From Burkholderiales bacterium (GTDB lineage Bacteria; Pseudomonadota; Gammaproteobacteria; Burkholderiales; SG8-39): DNA of 8,701 nt. Shown here one piece after another: positions 1 to 8,635 of the stretch. The stretch is from assembly GCA_017880745.1 (NCBI GenBank), contig JADGRR010000097.1:1-8701 (forward strand), written 5' to 3'. The translations under genes and the position numbers were made by a program. Numbering within the stretch: position 1 is the first letter of the stretch; the number at the start of each line of letters is the position of its first letter. The notes below the pieces were generated by a model. The model was not told the DNA's origin. It searched no databases and saw only the letters and a list, made by a program, of their open reading frames with translations.

Positions 1-150
1 CACATCGCAAAGGCAAGCCGTGGCGGCGGATACGCTCGCTCGCCGGAATTCACGGTGATCAGTGCAGCGGGCCTTGCGGGAAGTGAAGTCCGTCGCGCTG
101 GATCCGGACCGCACCTGAAACGGCGCCGAATATGGCCGGCGCCACGCTGA
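1..150. other. Left-edge region without an assignable gene
   Basis: No frame here gives a protein I recognise. On the plus strand, after an in-frame TGA at 56-58, an open stretch at 59-118 reads SVQRALREVKSVALDPDRT and then stops. It has the look of a protein C-terminus, but the upstream TGA would require a frameshift or a different gene structure. The rest may be the tail of a gene entering from the left edge. The region also contains a short GC-rich inverted repeat, listed separately. Confidence 0.3.
121..143 (-). terminator. Possible weak terminator of the rhodanese gene
   Basis: Two GGCGCC blocks (122-127 and 138-143) can form a 6-bp stem with a 10-nt loop just downstream of the rhodanese stop on the minus strand. 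Only a short run, GTTTC, follows, so this is a poor intrinsic terminator. It may simply be a GC-rich inverted repeat. Confidence 0.25.
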
Positions 151-537
151 TCAGCATTGTTCCCAGGGCAGTCCTTCGTGCCGCCAGCCGGTAATGGAGT
201 TGCGCTGGTGGTGTTCGTTCAGTTCGCCCTCGAAGCCGTGCAGCACGTTATAGACCTGGGTGAAGCCGGCTTTCTCCAGCGCGGCGCCCGCGTCCAGCGA
301 GCGATTGCCGCTGCGGCAGATGAGCACGAGCGGGCGGTCCACGCTCGCCGCTTTTTTCACGTGGCCGACAAAATGCGGATTTACCTCCCAGTCCGGGCCG
401 TCGTTCCAGGGGATCATGATCGCACCCGTCGGGTGTCCGACGAACAGGAATTCCATCTCGCTGCGGCAATCGATGAATACCGCGCTTGGATTCTGGTGCA
501 GGAAATCGTGGGCTTCCTTGGGGGTCAGGTGCTGCAT
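151..537 (-). CDS. Single-domain rhodanese-like protein
   Basis: A 128-residue protein consisting of one rhodanese fold, the usual size for stand-alone single-domain rhodaneses. Family hallmarks are visible. The segment FIDCRSEMEF (21-30) matches the conserved 'DxRxxxE' start of the domain. The active-site loop CRSGNRS (74-80) carries the catalytic cysteine C74, which holds the persulfide, and the arginine that binds substrate oxyanions. GFTQVYNVLHGFEG (91-104) is the conserved C-terminal segment. The catalytic cysteine is present, so sulfurtransferase activity is plausible, but the sulfur donor and acceptor cannot be read from sequence. There is no signal peptide, so it is probably cytoplasmic. 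The ATG start at 537 is supported by AAGG (545-548) 7 nt upstream. The gene is monocistronic here and divergent from metH; no functional tie to metH is shown. Confidence 0.9.
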   Translation of the reverse strand: MQHLTPKEAHDFLHQNPSAVFIDCRSEMEFLFVGHPTGAIMIPWNDGPDWEVNPHFVGHVKKAASVDRPLVLICRSGNRSLDAGAALEKAGFTQVYNVLHGFEGELNEHHQRNSITGWRHEGLPWEQC

Positions 538-563
538 CGTCCGGCCTTCGCTCGAAAACCGCT

Positions 564-593
564 AGTATAAGGCTACCCGTCACTGCAGGCGAA
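564..593 (-). promoter_or_regulatory. Candidate sigma70-like promoter of the rhodanese gene
   Basis: On the minus strand a TATACT -10 box (564-569, 5 of 6 matches to TATAAT) lies 18 nt from a weak TTCGCC -35 box (588-593, 3 of 6). Transcription would start near 557, giving a leader of about 20 nt before the ATG at 537. The -35 is poor, so this is tentative. Confidence 0.4.
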
Positions 594-608
594 TCCGCGT
601 CCGCCGGG

Positions 609-638
609 TGGACAAACGGGGTGGTGGCGGGCTAAAAT
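609..638 (+). promoter_or_regulatory. Sigma70-like promoter of the metH leader
   Basis: TGGACA (609-614) matches the -35 consensus at 5 of 6 positions. TAAAAT (633-638) matches the -10 consensus at 5 of 6. The spacer is 18 nt. The predicted transcription start is about 645, two bases before the first helix of the SAM-II aptamer (647). That agreement between two independent signals raises confidence in both. Confidence 0.75.
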
Positions 639-644
639 TCACCA

Positions 645-720
645 TTGCGCCGATTTGATGTCAGATTGCGGGCGCCGCCGGTTCCGGCCGGACGAAAAAC
701 AAATGCTGCTAAAGCGAGGG
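645..720 (+). ncRNA. SAM-II riboswitch (metA-motif type), metH leader
   Basis: The stretch carries the conserved features of the SAM-II aptamer, an H-type pseudoknot that binds S-adenosylmethionine. Helix P1 is GCGCC (647-651) paired with GGCGC (671-675). P1 is followed at once by GATTT (652-656), the conserved U-rich loop that contacts SAM. ATTGC (665-669) stands just before the 3' strand of P1. The 3' tail has ACAAATGCTGCTAAA (699-713), matching the family's AAATG..GCTAAA segment. C669-G705 and G668-C706 can form the pseudoknot helix. The loop between P1 and the tail holds a small extra hairpin (CCGG 678-681 with CCGG 688-691) compared with minimal versions. It starts at the predicted transcription start and runs into a terminator, as expected of a cis-acting switch for methionine synthesis. 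A covariance-model search was not possible; the call rests on motif order and base pairing. Confidence 0.85.
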
Positions 721-753
721 AACCCGTACCTGGCTGGCAGGGCGGGTTTTTTT
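721..753 (+). terminator. Rho-independent terminator in the metH leader
   Basis: AACCCG (721-726) pairs with CGGGTT (743-748). An inner stem CCTG (729-732) pairs with CAGG (738-741) around the loop GCTGG. The stem runs straight into a T-rich tail ending at 753. It begins at the base after the aptamer and lies about 150 nt before metH, so it looks like the expression platform of the riboswitch, stopping transcription when SAM is bound. Bases 723-728 can instead pair with aptamer bases 667-672 (TGCGGG with CCCGTA, one G-U pair), a possible antiterminator. Confidence 0.8.
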
Positions 754-775
754 ATTTGCTGGTTTCCTCTTTAGA

Positions 776-897
776 GGCTGTTTCCCAATTACTGAAACAG
801 TCCCTGATTTAGGGGAATATGAGGGGATGTGCCCCGAAGGTCTCGATCCGCCTTGAGGGGAAAGTCCCCTCGGGGGATGTTCCCTCATTTCGCAACA
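776..897 (-). repeat. Two-hairpin intergenic repeat, copy A (expanded)
   Basis: Read on the minus strand, this matches copies B (5034-5111) and C (from 8636). Shared blocks in order are TTGCGAAATGAGGG, CCCCTCAT, TTCCCCTAAATCAGGG and GTTTCAGTAAT. One end forms a hairpin (776-784 with 794-802, one G-U pair). The other is a larger stem (819-825 with 882-888). Its loop is expanded to more than 50 nt and carries a further perfect hairpin (GAGGGGA 855-861 with TCCCCTC 865-871). It occupies almost all of the leader between the riboswitch terminator and metH. No transposase or flanking target duplication is visible. Confidence 0.75.
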
Positions 898-905
898 GAC
901 ACTAC

Positions 906-4637
<3,732 letters not shown>

Positions 4638-4640
4638 CAC

Positions 4641-4644
4641 GAGG
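4641..4644 (+). promoter_or_regulatory. Ribosome binding site of the Rid-family gene
   Basis: GAGG sits 8 nt before the ATG at 4653, inside the 15-nt gap after the metH stop. It fixes the start codon and supports translation from a shared metH transcript. Confidence 0.7.
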
Positions 4645-4652
4645 TATTTCAT

Positions 4653-5000
4653 ATGAGCATCGTCCGCCACCAGCCCGCAAAAATCCTTTCCGGCGCCGTC
4701 GAAGCGAATGGTATGGTCTATGTCGCCGGCACGGTCGCCGACAAGCGCCCGGCTTCGGCCAAGGCGCAGACCGAAGAGATTCTCGGCAGGATCGATGCGC
4801 TGCTCGCGCAGGCGGGCAGCCACAAGTCCAAGATCGTCTCGGCGCAGATCTGGCTCGCCGACATCCGCACGCGCGAAGAGATGAACCAGGCCTGGCTCGC
4901 CTGGGTCGATGCGAACAACCTGCCGGCGCGCGCCTGCGTCGAGGCCAAGCTCGCGGCCGCCGACATGCTGGTCGAGATCGCGGTGATCGCGACGAAGTAG
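4653..5000 (+). CDS. Rid-family (YjgF/YoaB-like) enamine/imine deaminase
   Basis: A 115-residue protein that fits the Rid (YjgF/YER057c/UK114) family, trimeric cytoplasmic proteins that hydrolyse reactive enamines and imines such as 2-aminoacrylate released by PLP enzymes. The family signature is near the C-terminus: PARACVEAKL (91-100) holds R93, equivalent to the substrate-binding arginine R105 of E. coli RidA, and VEIAVIA holds E108, matching the conserved glutamate. The N-terminus MSIVR, the central GSHKSKIVSAQIWLAD (55-70) and the overall length resemble E. coli YoaB more than RidA, so a RidA symbol is not assigned. YoaB-type members are poorly characterised. The gene begins 15 nt after the metH stop with its own GAGG site, so it is very likely co-transcribed with metH and under the same SAM-sensing leader. 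A link to by-products of methionine and cysteine metabolism is inference. Confidence 0.88.
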   Translation: MSIVRHQPAKILSGAVEANGMVYVAGTVADKRPASAKAQTEEILGRIDALLAQAGSHKSKIVSAQIWLADIRTREEMNQAWLAWVDANNLPARACVEAKLAAADMLVEIAVIATK

Positions 5001-5015
5001 GGCAACGTTGGAACT

Positions 5016-5029
5016 GCGCGCCGGCGCGC
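5016..5029. repeat. 14-bp GC palindrome after the Rid-family gene
   Basis: GCGCGCCGGCGCGC is a perfect palindrome just after the Rid-gene stop and before repeat copy B. As RNA it could form a 5-bp stem with a CCGG loop. There is no T tract, so a terminator role is doubtful. Confidence 0.4.
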
Positions 5030-5033
5030 CGAG

Positions 5034-5111
5034 AGCTCATTGCAAAATGACGGGATACCTCCGTCCGTGCTTCCCTAAGTCAGCGGCCGTTTCAGTACTA
5101 CTGAAACGGCC
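5034..5111 (+). repeat. Two-hairpin intergenic repeat, copy B
   Basis: It shares AGAGCTCAT.GCAAAATGA.GGGAT and GCTTCCCT with copy C, and TCCCTAA.TCAG plus GTTTCAGTA with copy A. Hairpin 1 pairs GACGG (5049-5053) with CCGTC (5061-5065). Hairpin 2 is a perfect 27-bp palindrome at 5085-5111, with 13-bp arms GGCCGTTTCAGTA and TACTGAAACGGCC around a single C. No T run follows, so it is not a classical intrinsic terminator, though it could slow or stop transcription after the Rid gene. Its right end runs into the start region of the lipoprotein gene. Confidence 0.8.
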
Positions 5112-5118
5112 ATGGTGC

Positions 5119-5613
5119 ATGGTTATCGTCTGCGCCGCCCTCGCCGCCTGCGCGCCGGAACTCGACTGGCGCGAGCTGTCGGTGCCCGAGGGACGCTTTG
5201 CCGTGCTGCTGCCCGGCAAGGCACAGCACGAGTCGCGCAGGCTCGAGACCACGGCGGGGGCGCTCACCATGACCATGTATGCCTACAGCCTGAAACAGGC
5301 GACCATGGGTGTGGCCTATACCGACTATCCTGCCGCGGCGCTCGCCGCAGAGCATGGGCGCGAGCAGCTGAACGCGGCGCGCGACGCGTTGTTGCGCAAC
5401 ATCGGGGGCGGCGTGCGTTCCGAGGAGGACATTAGCATCGAGGGCTTTCCCGGGCGGCAGGTCTATGCCGAAGGCCGGGCCGGCGCGGTGCTGAAGGCGC
5501 GCTTTGTCGCGGTCGGCAGCCGCTTGTACCAGATCGCCTACGTCGGCGCCAAGGATGGCGTTGCCATGACCGACGTCGACATGTTCCTCACTTCGTTCAA
5601 GCTGCGGCATTGA
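5119..5613 (+). CDS. Uncharacterised lipoprotein
   Basis: From ATG 5119 the product has 164 residues. It opens with MVIVCAALAACAPELDW, in which LAAC (8-11) is a lipobox for signal peptidase II, so the protein is probably a lipid-anchored envelope protein with C11 as first mature residue. The mature part has no motif I can tie to a function. It is a compact alpha/beta-looking domain with segments such as FAVLLPGKAQ, ALTMTMYAYS and GVAYTDYPA, and ends in MFLTSFKLRH. This resembles small hypothetical lipoproteins of proteobacteria, and I assign no role. The start is uncertain. The signal peptide from 5119 is very short and lacks basic residues. Codons just upstream, inside repeat copy B, read LKRPWC and would supply them, but only a CTG (5101) or a distant ATG (5047) could serve. 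No clear ribosome site marks any of these. Expression may come by read-through from metH. Confidence 0.7.
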   Translation: MVIVCAALAACAPELDWRELSVPEGRFAVLLPGKAQHESRRLETTAGALTMTMYAYSLKQATMGVAYTDYPAAALAAEHGREQLNAARDALLRNIGGGVRSEEDISIEGFPGRQVYAEGRAGAVLKARFVAVGSRLYQIAYVGAKDGVAMTDVDMFLTSFKLRH

Positions 5614-5618
5614 TACAA

Positions 5619-5669
5619 GATCGTCGATTGCGCGCGGATGGCTCTTTCGTCCGTGCGCAATCGACGATC
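5619..5669. repeat. Long hairpin with 22-bp arms between convergent genes
   Basis: Arms 5619-5640 and 5648-5669 pair over 22 bp with only two G-U pairs and a 7-nt loop (GCTCTTT). It starts 5 nt after the lipoprotein stop. There is no T tract on either side. Its place between converging genes suggests a bidirectional transcription barrier or an RNA 3'-end stabiliser, which is inference. Confidence 0.75.
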
Positions 5670-5671
5670 CC

Positions 5672-5695
5672 GCGCGGACGGATTCTCGTCCGCGC
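5672..5695. repeat. Second hairpin, related to the inner part of the first
   Basis: GCGCGGACG (5672-5680) pairs perfectly with CGTCCGCGC (5687-5695) around the loop GATTCT. The sequence resembles the inner half of the neighbouring hairpin, with GCGCGGA.GG and TCGTCCG.GC in both, so one may derive from the other. The remaining gap to the trkH stop at 5772 holds nothing I recognise. Confidence 0.7.
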
Positions 5696-5771
5696 AAATT
5701 GGGGCGCGGAGATTGTCGTTGATGGAGTTGGCCCGGATACGCTTCAACCCCGCCTCCAAGGACCGCTTCGC

Positions 5772-7229
5772 TTACTTGCGCCAGAATCCGGGCGTAAACA
5801 CCACCAGCAGGGTGAACAATTCCAGGCGTCCGAGGAGCATGGCGATGGAACAGATCCAGGTCTGGAAATCGTTCAGCGCCGCATAAGTCGTTGCCGGTCC
5901 CACACGGCCCAAACCCGGCCCGGTGTTGTTGATGCAAGCGATCACCGCAGAGAACGCGGTGACGATATCCAGGCCGGAGGCCGCGAGCAGCATGGTCATG
6001 GCGATGACCGATCCGTTATACATCAGGATGAAGGCGAGCACGGCAAAGATGATGTTGTTCTCGACCGGCACACCGCCGAGCTTCACCGGCACCACGGCGC
6101 GCGGATGGATGATGCGCGTCATTTCCCGCACCGCCTGGCGCGCCATCAGCTCGGCGCGGATCATTTTAATGCCACCCCCGGTCGAGCCGGAACAGGTGGC
6201 GAAGCTGCACAGGAACAGCATCCACACCGGCGCGAAGACAGGCCATAGGTTGTAATCGGTGTTGGAAAAACCGGTGGTGGTGGCGATGGACACGACGTTG
6301 AAGGCGGAGAAACGCAGCGCCGTCCAGAAACTGGGGTAGATCTGGTTTGCGAGCAGGTAATAGGCGATGCCGAATACGCTGCCGATCACGGCTAAGAGAT
6401 ACAGTCGTGCCTCGGGATCGCGTACGTAGGGGGCGAAGCTCCAGCGCCGCCAGGCGAGAAAATGCGTGCCGAAGTTGATGCCCGCCAGCAGCATGAAATA
6501 GATGGCTACTGCCTCGATCACCGGCGAGTTCCAGTAGCCGAAGCTGGCGTCGTGCGAGGAAAAGGCGCCCAGGCCCATGGTGGAAAATGCATGCATCATG
6601 GCGTCGAGCCAGTTCATGCCGGCGAGCCTGAAGGCGAGGAGGCAGGCAACGGTGATCATGACGTATACGAGCCACAGGCCTTTGGCGGTCTCCGCGATGC
6701 GCGGCGTGAGCTTGGTGTCTTTCATCGGGCCGGGTGTCTCGGCTTTGTACATCTGGCTGCCGCCCACGCCCAGAAGGGGCAGTATGGCAACCGCCAGCAC
6801 GATCACGCCCATGCCGCCGATCCAGATGAGAAACGTACGCCAGATATTGATCGAGGGCGGCAGCGCGTCCAGGCCGGAGAGCACCGTTGCGCCGGTGGTG
6901 GTGAGCCCGGAGACGGTCTCGAAGTAGGCGTCGGTGAAGGACAGTTCCGGCAGGTAGAACATCAGGGGCAGGGTGGCGAAAGCCGGCAGCACGGTCCACA
7001 CCAGCGCCACCAGCAGAAAGCCGTCGCGCGGCTGCAATTCGCGCCGTTTCCGCCGCGTCATCGCCCATAGCAGGACGCCGCTCGCGGCGGTGAAAAGGAT
7101 GGCTTCGTCGTAGGCGGTTTGCGCGCTGTCGCCGAGGAGGACGGAGCAGGCGAGCGGAAAGATCAGGCACAGCGCAAAGGCCATGATGACCACGCTCAGC
7201 ACGTTAAACACTGCGATCAGGCGGACCAT
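5772..7229 (-). CDS. trkH: Trk potassium uptake system, membrane subunit TrkH
   Basis: TrkH is the channel-like inner-membrane subunit that carries K+ into the cell, gated by TrkA. The 485 residues match the family length (E. coli 483). The protein is hydrophobic throughout, with about ten membrane helices in four M1-P-M2 repeats. All four pore loops are visible: TTTGAT (110-115), STMGLGA (216-222), ATTTGF (316-321) and NNTGPG (434-439), each with the filter glycine. CSGSTGGGIKMIR (346-358) is the conserved intramembrane-loop segment and GFWRK the usual C-terminus. I chose ATG 7229 because family homology starts at MVRLIAVFNVLS. An in-frame start at 7316 would overlap trkA by about 65 nt and add 29 unrelated residues. 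The start lies 19 nt after the trkA stop, with GAGG (7242-7245) 12 nt upstream, so trkA-trkH form an operon. Confidence 0.96.
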   Translation of the reverse strand: MVRLIAVFNVLSVVIMAFALCLIFPLACSVLLGDSAQTAYDEAILFTAASGVLLWAMTRRKRRELQPRDGFLLVALVWTVLPAFATLPLMFYLPELSFTDAYFETVSGLTTTGATVLSGLDALPPSINIWRTFLIWIGGMGVIVLAVAILPLLGVGGSQMYKAETPGPMKDTKLTPRIAETAKGLWLVYVMITVACLLAFRLAGMNWLDAMMHAFSTMGLGAFSSHDASFGYWNSPVIEAVAIYFMLLAGINFGTHFLAWRRWSFAPYVRDPEARLYLLAVIGSVFGIAYYLLANQIYPSFWTALRFSAFNVVSIATTTGFSNTDYNLWPVFAPVWMLFLCSFATCSGSTGGGIKMIRAELMARQAVREMTRIIHPRAVVPVKLGGVPVENNIIFAVLAFILMYNGSVIAMTMLLAASGLDIVTAFSAVIACINNTGPGLGRVGPATTYAALNDFQTWICSIAMLLGRLELFTLLVVFTPGFWRK

Positions 7230-7248
7230 GAGCGGCGAGCGCCTCAGT

Positions 7249-8622
7249 TCAGAGAAAGCCCGCGCTGACCTGGAACAGCTTTTCCACCCTGGGCACCATC
7301 TTCTTGTTGGTGACAAAGACGATCGCGTGATCCTCGGCCTGGATCACCAGGTCGTGGTGGGCCATCAGCACCTCGCCGCCGCGCACCAGGGCGGCGATGG
7401 TCGTGCCCTTGGGTAATTCGAGCTCCTCGATGCGCCGCCCGACCATGCGGCAGGAATCGGCGCTGCCGTGCACCACCGCTTCCAGGGCCTCGGCTGCGCC
7501 GCGTCGCAGCGAGTGCACCTCGGTGATGTCGCCGCGGCGCACGTGCGCCAGCAGCGAGCCTATGGTTGCCTGCGCCGGGGAGATGGCGATGTCGATCTGC
7601 CCCGATTGCAGCAGGTCCACATAGGAGCGCCGGTTGATCAGCGCCACCACGCGGCGCGCGCCCATGCGCTTTGCGAGCAGGCAACTCATGATGTTGTTCT
7701 CGTCGTCATTGGTGACGGCGACGAACAGGTCCATCTCCTCGACGTTTTCGGCTTCGAGCAGCGATTCATCGGTGACATCGCCCTGCAGCACCAGCGCTTT
7801 ATCTAGGCGGGTGGAGAGCTCCTCGCAGCGGCGCTTGTTGTGCTCGACGATTTTGACCGTATATTCGCTCTCGAGCGCACGCGCCAGCCTCAAGCCGATG
7901 TTGCCGCCACCGGCGATCATGACGCGACGCGCAGGCTTGTCCATGCGGCGTAGCTCCTGCATCACCTTGCGGATATTCTGGCTGGCAGCGAGGCAGAACA
8001 CTTCGTCGCCCGCCTCGACCACGGTGGTGCCCTCAGGCACGATCGGCCGGTCGCCGCGGAAAATGGCGGCGACGCGCACGTCCACGTTGGGCATGTGCTT
8101 GCGGATGTCCTGCAGCTGGTGACCCACCAGCGGCCCGCCCTCGAAGGCGCGCACCGCCACCAGACTCACTTTGCCGTGAGCGAATTCCAGCACCTGCAGC
8201 GCCTCGGGAAACTGGACCAGCTTGACCAGGTATTCGGTGATCAGCTGCTCCGGACAGATGGCGTAGTCCACGGCGAAGCAGTCAGGCGCGAACAATTGCT
8301 CGTTGGCCAAGTACTCGGGGGCGCGCACGCGCGCAATGCGGGTGGGAACGTTGTACTGGTGGGCCGCGATCTTGCACGCGACCAGATTGATTTCGTCGCT
8401 GTGTGTTACCGCGATCAGCATGTCGGCGTCTTCGATGCCGGCGCTTTTCAGAGCGCCCGGATGCGCTCCGCTGCCGGTGACAGTGCGCAGGTCCAGTCGG
8501 TCCTGCAACAGGCGCAGGCGCGCGCCGTCAATGTCTACCACGGTGATGTCGTTGGCTTCAGAAACCAGGCTTTCGGCCACGCTGGTGCCGACCTGACCCG
8601 CGCCGAGGATAATGATTTTCAA
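7249..8622 (-). CDS. trkA: Trk potassium uptake system, NAD-binding regulator TrkA
   Basis: TrkA is the cytosolic peripheral subunit that binds NAD(H) and adenine nucleotides and gates TrkH. Its 457 residues match the family (E. coli 458) and show the duplicated RCK layout. The first Rossmann unit has GAGQVG (7-12) and acidic D30 at the end of the second strand, followed by a TrkA_C region (about 145-225). The second unit has GGGNIG (238-243) and E260, followed by another TrkA_C region (about 370-455). Both dinucleotide-binding loops are intact. The start is TTG at 8622 (MKIIILGAGQ), supported by AAGGGG 5 nt upstream; no ATG or GTG lies at the homologous position. Repeat copy C begins just upstream. 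In several betaproteobacteria trkA follows ntrY-ntrX, which may lie beyond the right edge; that is not visible here. Confidence 0.97.
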   Translation of the reverse strand: MKIIILGAGQVGTSVAESLVSEANDITVVDIDGARLRLLQDRLDLRTVTGSGAHPGALKSAGIEDADMLIAVTHSDEINLVACKIAAHQYNVPTRIARVRAPEYLANEQLFAPDCFAVDYAICPEQLITEYLVKLVQFPEALQVLEFAHGKVSLVAVRAFEGGPLVGHQLQDIRKHMPNVDVRVAAIFRGDRPIVPEGTTVVEAGDEVFCLAASQNIRKVMQELRRMDKPARRVMIAGGGNIGLRLARALESEYTVKIVEHNKRRCEELSTRLDKALVLQGDVTDESLLEAENVEEMDLFVAVTNDDENNIMSCLLAKRMGARRVVALINRRSYVDLLQSGQIDIAISPAQATIGSLLAHVRRGDITEVHSLRRGAAEALEAVVHGSADSCRMVGRRIEELELPKGTTIAALVRGGEVLMAHHDLVIQAEDHAIVFVTNKKMVPRVEKLFQVSAGFL

Positions 8623-8627
8623 CTTTG

Positions 8628-8633
8628 CCCCTT
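8628..8633 (-). promoter_or_regulatory. Ribosome binding site deciding the TTG start of trkA
   Basis: AAGGGG on the minus strand stands 5 nt before the TTG codon at 8622-8620. It is the strongest ribosome site in the window and justifies the rare start codon. Confidence 0.8.
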
Positions 8634-8635
8634 AG

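Noticed and set aside
115..124. CTGAAACGGC as a fourth copy of the repeat
   Set aside because: It matches 10 bases of copy B's palindrome (5101-5110), but no other block of the repeat is nearby. Chance or a remnant cannot be told apart.
645..753. Cobalamin or SAH riboswitch in front of metH
   Set aside because: Both are plausible for metH in general. I could not find the B12-box type segments or the SAH aptamer core, whereas the SAM-II elements are present in order.
819..905. Upstream ATG start for metH at 819
   Set aside because: The extra 29 residues are encoded by the repeat, have no counterpart in MetH proteins, and MetH homology begins right after ATG 906.
5085..5111. 27-bp palindrome as a standard intrinsic terminator or operator
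   Set aside because: There is no T run after it, and similar sequence recurs in the other two repeat copies, so it is better explained as part of the repeat.
5112..5435. Alternative plus-strand reading frame starting at ATG 5112
   Set aside because: It is out of frame with the lipoprotein gene, rich in arginine and alanine, and shows no signal or domain; a shadow frame.
5610..6248. Plus-strand frame across the intergenic hairpins and the trkH 3' end
   Set aside because: It is antisense to the clearly conserved TrkH C-terminus and its composition is typical of a shadow frame.
7230..7316. Longer TrkH start at 7316
   Set aside because: It would overlap the trkA coding end and add a charged segment unlike TrkH N-termini. 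ATG 7229 gives the family length and start.
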